Shown here in pieces: positions 1 to 13,118 of a stretch of DNA of 64,000 nucleotides. The position numbers were made by a program, and so were the translations under genes. This DNA is from Dermanyssus gallinae. Its lineage: Eukaryota > Arthropoda > Arachnida > Mesostigmata > Dermanyssidae. The number at the start of each line of letters is the position of its first letter. Within the stretch, counting starts at the first letter, position 1. The notes under the pieces are model-generated. The model ran no database searches, had not been told where the DNA came from, and was given only the letters and a program-made list of their open reading frames with translations. The DNA lies in NCBI GenBank assembly GCA_003439945.1, contig QVRM01002189.1, forward strand, positions 99,501-163,500, given 5' to 3'.

Positions 1-837
1 ACCTGATTATGAAGCCGTTAAATGCGGACGCCGCCAACCTAGCTGCACGTTCTTCTGAGCGCCCCTTTAAGTACGTTGCTCGACGACATTACCATGCGAC
101 TAGGTGTCAGTCATCGACTGGACAGCTCTGGTTTGGTTTTGAGCCCTTGCAGTAGAGATGTGAAGAACCGGTTGACGTTATGGTACATATTATCCCGTTA
201 TCATGCATCTATAACGGCAACTGTGCGACGATACATGCTGGAATCAATAACGATATTGACAAAGCCCTTCAATCGGCTGGACTCCCAGCGACCCTAAGGT
301 CGGGGTTTGTCACGAAAAGACGGAACTGGTAGTATGACGATGATCCCCATCAAATCAAGTAAGCCTCTGATGTAGGATGTAGCTGTGCCGAACTCACTTA
401 CCCCTTGTATGGTCCTAAGTAACGCGCTACAAAGAGGGCAAGTGATATACAAATGGTGACAACAAGAAACATGCAACGCAGTTAATTGAAATAAGCCCCC
501 CTCCCACTAACGTAGCTTCTATAGTCATTTCCGTTATTATTACGTACGGCTTATGGGGCGGTTGCGTAGATCGAAACAACATGTTCTATGTCTCCACCAC
601 GCTGCTGCTGCTTCTTCTATAGCTGCGGCTGGTAGCCGCTTTGCGAAGAAGTCACCGGTAGTTAGATAGAGAAGCTGGACTGAATCGTAGTATCGTAGCG
701 TTAGCGTAACTAAAACATTCATCTCATAGACAACGCTCACATAGAACGGGCGCGGGCAAACGTCCGGGCTAGTACGGGCGAGGACCTAATAGTTTGTGGT
801 GTGCCGATATGTGAAATGTCTCCCGCATTGTTTCGTC
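1..837. other. Unique sequence, nothing recognised
   Basis: No gene, repeat or structural feature that I can support. Confidence 0.7.
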
Positions 838-860
838 GCCATCGTCGTCGTCGTCGTCGT
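838..860. repeat. (CGT)n tract
   Basis: About seven CGT repeats, with a further short run at 925-942. Confidence 0.9.
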
Positions 861-1256
861 AATGGCTCTCCTTGCGTCTATCTTATGACCCTCGTTGCAT
901 GTCTATCTTAGACGACGAACGCGTCGTCGTCGTCGTCGTCGCCACCGTTGTCGTCCCACCAGAATTCCCAAGGCTTCACCCCGTCCCATCCTGTTCCGCC
1001 CTGCCCTGCCTGCTCCCAATGCCAACAACATGCAGCGACGCAACGTAGCCATTGACAGACGGACAGACAGACAGATAGACACACGTCCGCCCACGATCCT
1101 ACCCACCCAGCGGAAGATAGAAGGACCGCCAGTAGTCGAAAGCCTCCTGTGGGAGCAGGCCGGCTCCGGGCAATCACATCGGTTGGTGCATCCAACCGCC
1201 GTCTACAACAAATGAATGACAACACGTTGCTAAAACTACAGCGGCGAAGGCAGCAG

Positions 1257-1552
<296 letters not shown>

Positions 1553-1748
1553 CAGTAGCTGTAGCAGCAGTAGCTAGCAGAACCAGCAACGACGGCAACC
1601 GCGTTGGCATCGATTGCGTCGTCAAATCGTAGCAAACTCGAAGGCGACTCGTTGGAACGCGCGCGTTGACGACCGTGGTTGGTCTGGGGGCGTTCGTCTG
1701 CGTGTTGAGATATTTTACTTAGTAGAACCGTCTCTCCGTTCGTCTCGT

Positions 1749-1920
1749 TCATTTCGGCCGACATGTCTCGTGTCGATTGTCGTTCGTTTGTAGGATCGGA
1801 ACCGGACGGGTGAACATGGTAGAACCCTTTACCGCCGGGTAGTAGCCATAACAGGGCACCAGCATCTGTCGTAGCCGCGTAGAGACGCGCTTAAAATTCT
1901 CGACGGGAGCTTTCAAGGGG
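1749..1920 (-). CDS. Candidate terminal exon of an unidentified minus-strand gene
   Basis: After an acceptor attaatgcatccag|CCCC, a frame of 56 codons ends at TGA (1,749-1,751). It reads LKAPVENFKRVSTRLRQML, VPCYGYYPAVKGS, MFTRPVPILQTNDN. The third codon positions are rich in G/C, unlike the AT-rich surroundings, and other frames are closed. The short, basic, Cys/Tyr-containing tail could be the cytoplasmic end of a membrane protein, but no family is recognised. The first base belongs to a split codon, so upstream exons are needed to the right. A degraded copy of the acceptor and first 35 bp lies at 2,825-2,875. Confidence 0.45.
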
Positions 1921-2875
1921 CTGGATGCATTAATAATGCACTTACATACACGTACGGACATACACCCGCCCGTACGCACGTCTACGTGCAATGTTGACGA
2001 GACAGAGCGGAGAAGACAGTTGATGGTCGATGACCCCGATATCAACAAGTATACCAATATATAACTACTGAGACAGATACTAGCAATAATAAGATACACA
2101 AGAAATAAAAGTGCAGGTAGGAGCGTAAGCTGCGTATAAGAAGAATATCCAATGAACTTTTATTTTTGCAAAATAGTTGTAGATAGTAGGAATGCCTCGA
2201 GCGTATTGAACGCGCGGGATAGCAACTGCAGTCTCTGTGCTTCCAGCGACCGCACAAAATTTTTGATCTGGCCACCTCGTAGCGGGAACACGCTGAACAT
2301 AATAAATGTAATAGCAATTCCACAGCTAACTAATAAAGCACTCAGTTGTGGCTACTCTACCGAGAGGCTCGGCTGTGGTCCGCAAAATGCGAAATAAGAG
2401 TCCATCTCGGCTTCAACATGTTTAGCGGAAGCGCATCGTTGTAAAGCGCCTATGATACTCAACAGTCGAAAGACCTTTTGTTAATCTTAAAGTAACACTC
2501 AGAAAACCTAAATACCGATACTAATGAGCCAGCTCCTGATATACCTAAGGATTTGCCTTTATAACTAGACAAAATATCTATCGAAAATGCTACATTGCTA
2601 GATGTTTGTTGTAAATAATAAAAGTTAAACACCCATCTTATAAAACACGTATGAACAACTATCTCGGTTGAGTGCCGTATCGTCTAGTGAAGAACTTTGC
2701 GTTAAGCATGGAATTACAAACAAATGAAATTGGAGAAAGCAACTAGAGAAACGTGCACGAGGCCAAGAAGCATAAAACGCCCAGAAAGAAGCCCTTAATA
2801 ACGCATTTGTATCATTTACTCCAGAAAATTCTCGGCGGGAGTTTTTCAGGGGCTGTATGCATGAATACACTTACC
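1893..2875. repeat. Dispersed repeat pair, about 50 bp each
   Basis: The segment at about 1,893-1,945 and the segment at 2,825-2,875 share aaaattctcg-cggga and ggggctg-atgcat...acttac in the same orientation, roughly 85% identical by eye. On the minus strand each contains a donor-like GTAAGTG followed shortly by an acceptor-like CAG. Confidence 0.75.
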
Positions 2876-5440
2876 TTTCACTCTAGGAAAAAATTGCGGA
2901 ACTTTTGGTTAGTCTTTCTAATTAACCCTTTTCTTGATTGCTTCCCGATACTAACAAAATTGCATTGTGAGGCGCAAAGGAAACGATATCACTTTCCAGT
3001 TCATATCTATAGTCACATGGAGTAGGAGCACGGTCCTAGGTTATAGTATTCTAGCTACATGCTCTGATGATAGTCTGGTAATGTAGTGTTGAGTATTGCA
3101 TTTGATAAGAAATTATCTGCGCGTATTTCATCGTTTTCTCTGCTTTGTCGCCTCCATTTTTCTTTGACACGTCGTCAGCATTGTCTATTTTCTGTCTTTC
3201 GTCCTTGTGTCGTGGGATCTCATAATTTAGTTAGAGCTTTGCGAGCAACGTCTTCCCCGGTGCATCCTATACAAATACTGACTTCTCTAGAGTGTACACT
3301 TGGCCTTATACACCCTGGTATACCTATCAGCCGTGTAGGTTTAGATATCTGTTGCCATCACACAGAAATCGAAGATCAATAATATCCACAATGTTGCGTG
3401 CTCGCACAGCTTTATTTACTGCCCATAGGCGCAATGGTCCTCGGGCAAAGTAGCCGCCTCCCTTAAGCATGCATCTCACACACGGAGCGATAGCATTGGG
3501 TCTGAACGTATTGGACGATCTATCTTTTGCGTTACAATACTTCTACGTAAACGTTCACAGCGCGTTGGTGCAGTTCCAACATGTGCTTTAGTTCTGTCTG
3601 TAAATTAGGCACACTGCTCGATTCATAGCCGAGTGACACGCCATGGCGTAATAAACTTGCCGATTATGTAACTCTTTGAAATTATTTTGGTTATATGTTC
3701 AATTACGTATTTACTATATTGGAGGATTTATTAAACGTAACTAGCAGAACTCAGGCGTGGATTTTGCCAGGAAATTGTGAATATCTACGACGTGCCTAGT
3801 GTACCAGTGTCGGCTAGCACACGTCAATATATTCCAAAAAAAACAAGAATGAAAGGTATATATTTATTGTGTCGCATTCTACCGAGGCTTCGCCTACCTT
3901 CATTAGCCATTTACTCAGTTGCCGGCATTTTAGTCTGACTCCGATCATTTCAGCCACAGACTGCGCTGCAAATGATGGCTTACAGATTCCAAACTTTAAG
4001 AGTTGGCCTTGTTATTATTTCGTTTCGTAATAGAAGCCAAAGGACGACCGTGGCACAAATGCACCCGTTTTGACATCTGTATATTTGCCTGTAGATCTAT
4101 GCGATCTAGGTAGCTTATAAAAACCTTGGCAATGCTCCGCATAACACGGAAGTGTGATGTGCAACCACCGCATAGACATCACTTGCGTACGATTCTAACT
4201 TTTTCGTACGCATAATTTTTGTACGTAACCATCAAAGTGCGCAGCAAAAAAAACCCGAGCAGCTTAAATTGTCTGTGTTGATATACATATTCTTCACCGA
4301 CGTTCAAGGAGAAATCCGTTAGTGGCAAAATGTGGTACGTTCTCTGTACAGACTGTCCGAAGTATCGCGCATGTGGCCCTTATATTTACTATGACGAAGC
4401 CCGCCTGCATTCAGACAATTTGTGGCGGCCTACCGCAAGTTGCTGGAATAGGCGTAATACGTTTTCCCAAACCCGCCTTATAGTCCAGATCATGACCCTT
4501 CACATTAACGTCTGATCCGCTCACTTCAGAATTCTGTAAGAGGAGAAAACGTCGAGAGTTTTAAGGGTATCAAACATCACCTTGATCAACTTTGGCATCT
4601 AGAAACGATACATTATTAAAGGATGGCATTTCCTCATTAAGATAGTGTTTAACGGCTACTGTGTTGACGTGCTTCGTTGCGCCCCAAAAAAGTGTGTTTT
4701 TTAGTTACTTAGCAGCGTTTACTAAACTAATTTATACCGCGACGAAAAGAGTGCAGTCCTTAGAACTTCCTGAATATCGTTGACAGTTTATTACTGCCGT
4801 GGAAAACACAAATTTCCAACGGACGTCCCACGCCCCAGAGCGAATGATCGAATAGAGTTAAACAGAGTAGCAGCATTTAGATTCAATAGTGCAACCCGTG
4901 ATGTGGCTGGTTGTAGTGGCGAATGCTCAAATGCGTGAATAACTTCAATCTATTGTCCATTTTGTCTACCACCGTCAAATTGCAGCAGTGCCTTCTAAAT
5001 ATAGTTCAGTTAATATCCAGCCAGTCACAAAATAGCCCGCCAAGAAGCCGCATCTACGGTGATGCAGCGATTGCGCTGCGAACTGGAAGGTAGCGTGTTC
5101 AAATTCCGGCTTTTCTTTTTTGAAGAAAAACAGTATCACGCATCAAATTACTACCGCGACAGCAAACGGCGCTTGAAGTGGCAAATGCAGCAAGAGACAA
5201 TCTCACACATACGAGTACGGCCTCCCAGCTGGACCCGCCACATGTAGTCACCAATAACATTAGGCGCGTGCAACGTTTTATACGAGGGACTGGCGTACAG
5301 TGCGTCAGCTGTTCCGACTATTTTTACGCGCTATACCTAAAAAAAATACTTTTGGGCTGATCCCCAGACAAGATTTAGCGTCCGGGACTGCGTTTGGCAT
5401 TTTTCATAGTCGGACCCCCATACATACAAATGTGCAACGG
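1921..5440. other. AT-rich unique sequence
   Basis: Apart from the second copy of the 50-bp repeat at 2,825-2,875, I see no supported feature. It is probably intron of the minus-strand gene ending at 1.75 kb, or intergenic DNA with old repeats. Confidence 0.6.
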
Positions 5441-5443
5441 TAA

Positions 5444-5511
5444 GGCTCGAACCCACGCACCCATGTGTCTCCTTCGGTCGCGAGGCGCAGCCGTATGCAC
5501 CGGCTGGGCCA
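5444..5511 (-). mobile_element. tRNA-like block, probable head of a SINE
   Basis: On the minus strand TGGCCCAGCCGG matches the pol III A box (TRGCNNAGYNGG), and GGGTTCGAGCC matches the B box (GGTTCRANNCC), 68 nt from edge to edge as in long-variable-arm tRNAs. A self-complementary AGCCG...CGGCT lies at the D-arm position. The anticodon arm and acceptor stem do not fold convincingly, so a SINE head or tRNA pseudogene is more likely than a working tRNA. A T-rich stretch lies about 90 nt downstream. Confidence 0.5.
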
Positions 5512-6274
5512 CCGGGCTCGACGCGCACCCCTAGCAGCCCACAGCCAGACCTCGCACAGCAAAATTCTGATGAGTACAATTGTGCCCTCGGCCGTGCAGA
5601 CGACAGTATTTTGTTTGAAGTTAATTCGACATGGAAAGCTCGGCTGAGGGGGTGCTCGCCGACATGCTCGCAATGATGTTCCAAAGAAGCATATTGGAAA
5701 GGGAAGAGAGCTGGTGAGTTACTACTTTACAATGATGAATATGCACCGCACAGTAGGGTTAGCAGTGGTAAACGAAGACAATAAATAGGCTGGCAAAACT
5801 CCTAATACTATATTGGAGGTTGTCTTCTATCCAGGGCCGGATGACTGCTTAGACTTTAGGAGGGACGAACTTCTTTTTACAATAGAGGACTTCCCTACAT
5901 GGCTGATTCAGTAGCCCGGGGACCCGAGTTGACCCTTTATTCAATCCCAATTCTACATAGGGAGTGCAAGGTAACCAACGATGCTCTTAAAGTGCTTTGC
6001 GATGGAGGCTCGATTATAGATCAGCTGCCCACCGAGCCCCGAATGTTTATTAAGGCTGACACGACATACAGTGACAAAAGACATGTGGTGTTGCACATGC
6101 TATGGCTTGCAAAGTGGTTATTTTTTCTGTGAGACTACCGCCATTAAAGAAGGTAGAGAAACAGCCAGAGAGCATCACTGTCAGGAAGAATGGGGAAAGC
6201 AATCCAGCAACTGAAGCAACCGAGGTCAAGAGAAGTACCTCGAACAGCTCGACACGACGTTTTGACCGGTCAAA

Positions 6275-8000
6275 TTGTTCCTAAGGCCGACCGCTCAACT
6301 AAGGGTATGTCGGTGGAATTTTGAGAGCATACGGACAGTGCTTCCGGTCATCCCAAATTGCAACCTTGCTGGTTACGAGATTGCCCTTTTGACAGAGACG
6401 TTCACTACTGATTGTGTCGGCGTTAATAGATTTTGCTCGCACCACTGCTCAGCTTTAAGGCCCTCGCCCGGCCGGCCAATTGGAGGAGTCTCTCGGCTCG
6501 TTGGCCCCCACTTAAGCAGGCGAGGATCCTACTGGCAGAAGGCAACACCATCGTCCTCAGCACCTCCTAAATACAGTTTATTAGGATTTACAGAAGTAGC
6601 AGCCGGGACTCCATTGACGAGATCTTAGAAAAAATTGGCCGCGCCGCTGTGATTATTCTAACCGGTGTATCAGCTCTTCTGGCCGGAAACTTGAACTGTA
6701 AGCTTAACGAGTAATGACTGAAGCTGACTGTTCCCGGACAATTGCCGTTCGCCAATCTTTTGAGTAGTATGGTTTTTCGATGTGTACTAACTCCGTCGCC
6801 GCCGACGTTCTACTATAAAGGCGGTGGACCTAGCGATTATCCAGAGAGGAATGGGTCCTCCACTCTCGATATATGTATTCGCTTACTCAGGTCTTGGAGG
6901 AGACGTCGAATATGGTGGGAAAATGATTGGTCTCGTAACTACTTTATTTAAAAATCATGGACCAGTTTATTAACCAGTTACAGTAAAAGACGGAAGTGAG
7001 AAAACTAGTGACGGAGACGCGAGGGGCTCGGCAAATGCATTGACATAAATAACTTACGCGTGGCGAGTGACACCCCAACCACCTACCGGAAATGCCACCA
7101 AGTCTGCTCACCGATTTGTTGATACGAAAGGTGTGTTTGTCTACATATAGGCGAACATTGAGGGGAGTCGATCACTGAAGTTGTTTGGCTCATCTTTCTA
7201 TCGTGTGACAGCGTATAATACTTAAGCCCTCATCCTTCCCTTAAAACATCCGGAGAAAAGATATTTTTAGTGTATACACCATCGTTTGTACCGACAGCTG
7301 ATAGGCTTTAAGAAAATTTCATTTGCTAAGGAAAGTAAAAACCGCATGGTTGTAAGAGCTAGAGTTGAGTCTCACTGCACTCTTAGAATTTACTTTACGT
7401 TCTCTAGTCGCCTTGTTGCCTCCGACCGTCTGCGCCAACACATAATGTGCTACGCAAATACGCGTTTACGACTTCGTTGGCACACTCGGGGTTATACTGG
7501 TATCGTGTGAAGTATCAGACAATTACGAGCGTCTGTTATCCCAACAGACAAGTGCTTGATTATTGTTTAAGGAATTTTAAAGTGCAATTGAGGTGTTAGA
7601 GAATAAGAAGTCTTTGGGACCCGACCTTGTCCGCATAGATTATATATAAGCCGCAGTCTTCCTATCGCCTCTCTGGACGGCACTCCTTAATAGTGCTTAG
7701 AGACAAATTAAATTCCAGCAATCTCTGTCAGAGTGCTGGCTTAGATTCACGCCCAAAACGTTAAAGCGACCCGCTCTGTCCATGTTCTTGGCAAGGCATC
7801 GCAAAGAAAAGCTGTACCCATAAGATGTTATCAAGTCTCCTGGCGCCGACTTAGTTATTATCTCGAGGTACGAGGACTCATCTCTCGCGTACAGCATGCA
7901 AGAATTTTAACGTCTGCATCAAAGGAGCTTTTAGACGACGCAAAGTACTAGGTCAATGCAAGCACCAAGCCCTCTACTCTGCATTTAGACACTGCTTTCT
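6275..8000 (+). mobile_element. Decayed non-LTR (LINE) retrotransposon: endonuclease and start of RT
   Basis: One frame at 6,275-6,628 reads YEIALLTETF and later GRPIGGVS, typical of LINE apurinic-like endonucleases. A second at 6,612-6,715 reads LLAGNLNCKLN, where GDFNC is usual, so the catalytic Asp is changed. A third at 6,790-6,900 has NGSSTLDI, where NGxSxID is typical. At 7,584 ENKKSLGPDLVRIDY resembles the first RT motif (KSPGPDGI). Stops and shifts separate the parts, so it is inactive. The 5' limit is unclear; unusual open frames continue to about 5,890. Confidence 0.6.
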
Positions 8001-8836
8001 GGAAGATCACCATTGGGAAATTAGCTGCTGCGGGCCCTCGAGTTTTTGCGGCCTAATTTGTATTAAATATCATGATGAGACATCTCTCTCAATTAATATT
8101 CTTGAGACTTAGTGAACACGTGAAATGCAATGTAATTGTAACAACGCAAAAATGTATTGTATTAAGAGGAGATTAAATTAGGGGAACGTTAGACGAATGT
8201 TACACAAATAAGTGGTTTTATATGATCGACTAAAGTGACACCGTTTTTATAAAATACATTTCTGAATTTGCCTTAAGGATACGATAGAGTTTTCTTTTAA
8301 ATAGCTCAATATTTAGTGATATACGTATATAGTATATATTTTAGTGAGGTTCGTCGATAGGATGTTAAACAAAAAGCTATGACACTTACGAAACACTGCC
8401 ATTACGAATTTTAATACAATGACGTCTGCTTGTATAGCGCTACGTTCTGGCTTTGAGTGCTCAATAAATATATGACTATAGTTTCGCACCATTGCACAGG
8501 CTGTACCACTTGAACAGTTGCCGTATTTTGTACTATTCCTGGTTAGAAACATGGGAAAAAATAGGCGTCTATTTTCGTAGAATGTATGTTTATTTACTTT
8601 CATTAGCGTCATCGGTTACAATATGAATGTTGTAATTTATCTTAGTCTGACGTTCAACATTTGTGGTGTTGTTCATGTGCATTGCTCGTCGTATTTTCAG
8701 CATGGTTTATTCCTGTCATCATTATTTTATCACCGCCATTAAAATCGCCTGCTTGGTTTCCTGTCTCCCTCGGACTAACTTACGTGTATGTGTACACAGA
8801 TGTGTATGCATGTATATATGTTTATGTCTGTATTTA

Positions 8837-8837
<1 letters not shown>

Positions 8838-8916
<79 letters not shown>
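8838..8916. repeat. (TA)n microsatellite, 79 bp
   Basis: Uninterrupted TA dinucleotides; a second tract lies at 9,132-9,164. Confidence 0.97.
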
Positions 8917-8919
<3 letters not shown>

Positions 8920-9126
8920 CTGTTTATTTTCTGTTACATGACATTTGCCGGATGCTTGTTGCAATTATTATGCTTGAATTATCTTGAATAAATTTGTTTT
9001 GTTACTAACATATTGGCAACATGGTTTCGTGTCGCTACATAGCAATGCACTTAGCACGCGAGACTGGCACGTAATAGGACCATAGGCAGAAAAAAACACA
9101 TTTAAGGAAGTCAGGTAGGCAAATTA

Positions 9127-9165
<39 letters not shown>

Positions 9166-10083
9166 ATACACCAAGAAACAACTAAATAATAGGTCGAACA
9201 AAGTAAACAGATGGCCTGCGATTCTGATATCATGAGTAGCCGGTTTGATCCCGATAAAATAAGCATAATGAATTGAAGCAAAACACTTGCTTCTTGCGTA
9301 ATCCATAAAATTCAAAGTAAATGTTCTTTTTTTATAAACTTGTAAGTATCTCAGACGCTGTTGTTGTCCCGGTCAGTCGTATTTCCTTCTTTTCTTATTT
9401 TTGTTGTTGTGATCATTAATAATAGGGTATTATGATTTGCCTAATTTAAATGGAGATCTCGTAGGATAGAATTAAGTCTATTAAAAAAAATTTGTACAAA
9501 TATAATATTAAATTAAACCAATCTGCAAACATCCAGAACATCGCTTTAAAAGAGTTTTCTCTTTTCTGTCCTGCCGACAATGCGGCGTCGATTTGGCATG
9601 AACGAAACTGTTACTCCTAACAACACAGAGCTTTCCTTGAAAAAACTAATAAATAAAAACCAAACTCGTTATATACGTTTATATTATACTTATTATTCTT
9701 AACTTTTAAGGTAAGAACTTAAACAATAATAGTCATACAAACAATGCTGTAAATGTTATACCTGTATATATTACTAATATACCACTGCTCGAAATAAAAA
9801 TTAAATTGTAGCCGCTGTGTTGGCCCGTAGCGATGTGGTCTTTGACTCACTGCCGCTAATGCTGAACGGGCTATCGCGATTGGCACCCGCGATCGCTCAC
9901 ACTTAATTTATACAGGATAAAATATTCTAGCTATCAAGTACAAACTGCCACTATTCCATAGCCAAGCCTTACGTTTTGGTAGCAGTTCATGAAACATAAA
10001 AGAAAACAATTCAAACGTTGAGGATGTTGCACTTCTGAACTTAAAAACGTAGCTTGTTTTTTTTTAATAATTGAAAGTCTGTT

Positions 10084-10108
10084 CTAGGCATGCATTTCGC
10101 ATGCCTAG
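10084..10108. repeat. Hairpin with 10-bp stem and 5-nt loop
   Basis: ctaggcatgc pairs exactly with gcatgcctag. It lies in otherwise unremarkable intergenic DNA. Confidence 0.9.
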
Positions 10109-10550
10109 CTAAACAACTCAATGGAGCTAGCCCGTGTCTGTTTCGTGAGTTTTGTGCTTCCGGCAGTTGTGGAAGAAAGAAAACAGAGTCGATTGCATTC
10201 GAAATATTGGGCGCAAAAGCACGAAACCAAGGCGGCACGACGTACTGTTGGCTGAGAAATAACTAGGGAAGAAAACAGAACCGGAAACATGGTTATGGTG
10301 TTACTGCAAACCGTGGTCCGAAGAGGTGCGTAAGCATACCGACATGCCAGAGCGCTTTATTTAGTGCGCCGCCAATAAGAAATCATGGTACAAATTTACC
10401 AAACCAGATCAACAGCGCACTTGACTGACTGGAAGAGAGAAACAAAAAAACAAAAAAAATAAAGAAGTCAAGCAGCCAACGAGCGGACACATTTTAGACG
10501 AGTTAACGAATCAAGATATCGCCTGAGACAAATGACACCCCCCGACTCAC

Positions 10551-10642
10551 TAGGGTGAAAGCCGGAGTCAAAAGCTCTCTTCCCTGTGATAGCTGTTGTT
10601 GTCGGTCGTCGTCTAGCATGGTCAGATTATTATCACCAGCAA
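10551..10642 (-). CDS. Candidate internal exon, minus strand
   Basis: A very good acceptor (a 35-nt T/G/C-rich tract ending gttgcggcag|TT) and donor CCCTA|GTGAGT flank 30 codons: AGDNNLTMLDDDRQQQLSQG, RELLTPAFTL. Composition is protein-like. The product is unknown, and whether it belongs with the terminal exon at 1.75 kb cannot be decided. Confidence 0.33.
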
Positions 10643-11169
10643 CTGCCGCAACAACGACGACGACATCGACAATAAGGAACATGTTGTACATGTTGTGTAG
10701 CCAAGCATTAGAGGAAGAAGCCGGTTAACTGTCGAAGTTGTCTGCTCCTAGCTGTCAGAGCTGACGACGTCTCGTTGACGTCTGCGCGCGTCTTGACGAA
10801 ACGGCAATACGGCATAGCAGTCATTATTGTCCTGCTTGCTCTTCGTTGTCGCCATTTGTGCCACTGCCTAGAACTCGGATCGGCGGAAATTCAAGATCAC
10901 AATTATCGATGATGATGACGATGATAATAATAATGATGGTGATGATGCTGATAACGACACCTGAGGACGATGAGGGTGATAATGGGTTGTTGATCGAGAA
11001 GAAAACTTTATACCCTTGCGTTCGTGCTCGCTCAAGGTTCGCCCCCCCGCCCCCCCCCCCCCCGCAACTCCAGCAATCGCCATTAAGACCAAAGAAGGCT
11101 GCTATGTTGTAGTGGTGGCCTTGAACATTCGTCTCTGTCTTCTAGGAAGCGCCCTTTTCTTTCTAACAG

Positions 11170-11300
11170 GACAAGTGGTATGGGGCATGTGTGATAGAAA
11201 GCTGGTGGATTTTTGCACTTCGTTCGTTATCTCTCCTCTGCAAAACGCTTCGCTAGAATGCGGCAGACGGGCGTCAGCCGTTCAACTCACCGGGCCGTAA
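11170..11300 (+). CDS. Candidate terminal exon, plus strand
   Basis: A strong acceptor (gcccttttctttctaacag|GA) opens a 42-codon frame, QVVWGMCDRKLVDF...SPLQNASLECGRR, that ends in TAA. The splice site is one of the best in the left flank, but a short frame like this can occur by chance and no upstream partner is identified. Confidence 0.28.
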
Positions 11301-11512
11301 TATGCCAATCGTTAGGGGACCGTCGACTGGGCAATCGCAAACCGAACAGCGTTTTAATCCTCCTGATACGATAAAAGTTGTAATAGCTGGACGCACGCGC
11401 CGCTGTACTTTTCGGATTAAGTAGTATAAAAGTATACACTGCCATTGAAGACTATGCCTCGCAGTTCGCTAAGTGCTTATGCTGCTATCGCTAGTACAAA
11501 ACATGTTTTTTT

Positions 11513-11823
11513 TAATTGTTGTTGTTGCTGTTGTTGTTAATGGCATTTTTCTTTCGTTGTTGTTGTTGTTGTTGCTGCAGTTAGTGTTGTTATTGTCGTT
11601 GTTGTGGCTGTTGTTTGTATTGTTTTTGTCATTGTAATTGTTATTGAATTGCTATCATTGCTGCTGCGTTCCTCTCTCCAGTGTTACTGTTCATTCGTGG
11701 TCCTCGTTGCTTGTTATTGCTACTGTTGTACACGTCGTCTTCAACATTGCCGTTGTTGTTGTTGTTGTTGTTTTTTTTTGTTGATATTGTTGTTGTTATT
11801 GTTGTTGCTATTGTTGTTGTTCT
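11513..11823. repeat. (TTG)n-rich tract
   Basis: About 300 bp of interrupted TTG/TTA/CTG trinucleotides, the complement-orientation counterpart of the (CAA)n tract at 1.3 kb. Confidence 0.93.
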
Positions 11824-12998
11824 TCTTCTTTCTGCTCTCACTTCTATTGCTGACCTCATCATCGTTGTTGCCATTGTATCTTTCGTCGTTTGCGTCACTA
11901 TAGTGAATTTGTAAATTATTTGTTAGTATATTCATTACTATGGCAATGACTGCAGTGATCACCACTCTTGCTTTTCTCCACTGCGTAATGTCTCTAATTT
12001 ATTGTTGGCATGGTTTGTTCCCCACGACTTGCGTATTATTACACCGACACCATTACAGGATACTTTGGTTTTATCAATAATACCAATGTTAGCGTTGTTG
12101 ATGCGATTATTGTTGCTGCTTTTGTCGATTGTACCAATTGTATAATTAGTCGGTCGAAATAAGATCCAGTGTTGACGCGACGTAAGCACTGTTGGTAATG
12201 TTCAGCAATGATGTTCTGCCTACCTATGTGTTAGTTACGGAGATAGGAAACCAAGCCTCTAAATACAATCACTTTATTTTTTCTCCCGCCTATTGTATAG
12301 TAGTCTATTGTAAACGCTAAATCGTTGCACGCACGTTGCTAAAAGACAGAGAGAGAGAGAGACAGACCCCATATATATATATATATATATATATATTCGC
12401 ACAGCTAATCACCGTATATAAAGGCGCCAGGTTATCGTCTTCTTTGAGACGTATTATAAGTGTTGTTGCAATGTATTTGTATATACATGAATATCTCGCA
12501 AAAAAATGACACGCGTCAATAACGTTTTAGTATATATATATATATATATATATATGCCACATGGTTCCAAAATTGAAAACATATCTATATTGTATAGAAT
12601 ATTATGGGCATTTAATTATTATTCTTATACTTGGTTTTATTTTACATGGTATGTGCTATGGTATATGGCGGTTTTTACTACTGTTGGTAGTGATGGCGAG
12701 TATGCAATTGCCCAGAAAAGACGCTACGCTATGTATTACAGTATGAGCGGCGCCATCAACAAGATAATGCTCAATTGCACCTGCCGCCACAGAAGCAGCA
12801 GAAGCGCTAATGAAAGTGACTGACAGTAGCAGAGATAACAAATGTGCCGGACGTTAGCACTAACAATCATACAGTCGTATGTATGTATATATATATACAT
12901 ACGAACGCTAATATTAAATTAAAGTTTAATACTCATCAACCCCAGCCCTTATAAGTTGATAACGGGTAACAACAACGTTGACTGGGTGAGCGGATGGC

Positions 12999-13000
<2 letters not shown>

Positions 13001-13050
<50 letters not shown>

Positions 13051-13118
13051 TATAATACTTACATGCATGCCAATATATATGTATATATACATGTGAATCT
13101 TTTCGCATATACGCATGC

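Larger units (their letters stand above)
8001..10550. other. AT-rich intergenic or intronic sequence
   Basis: Contains the (TA)n tracts at 8.84 and 9.13 kb and the hairpin at 10,084. No gene seen. Confidence 0.65.
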
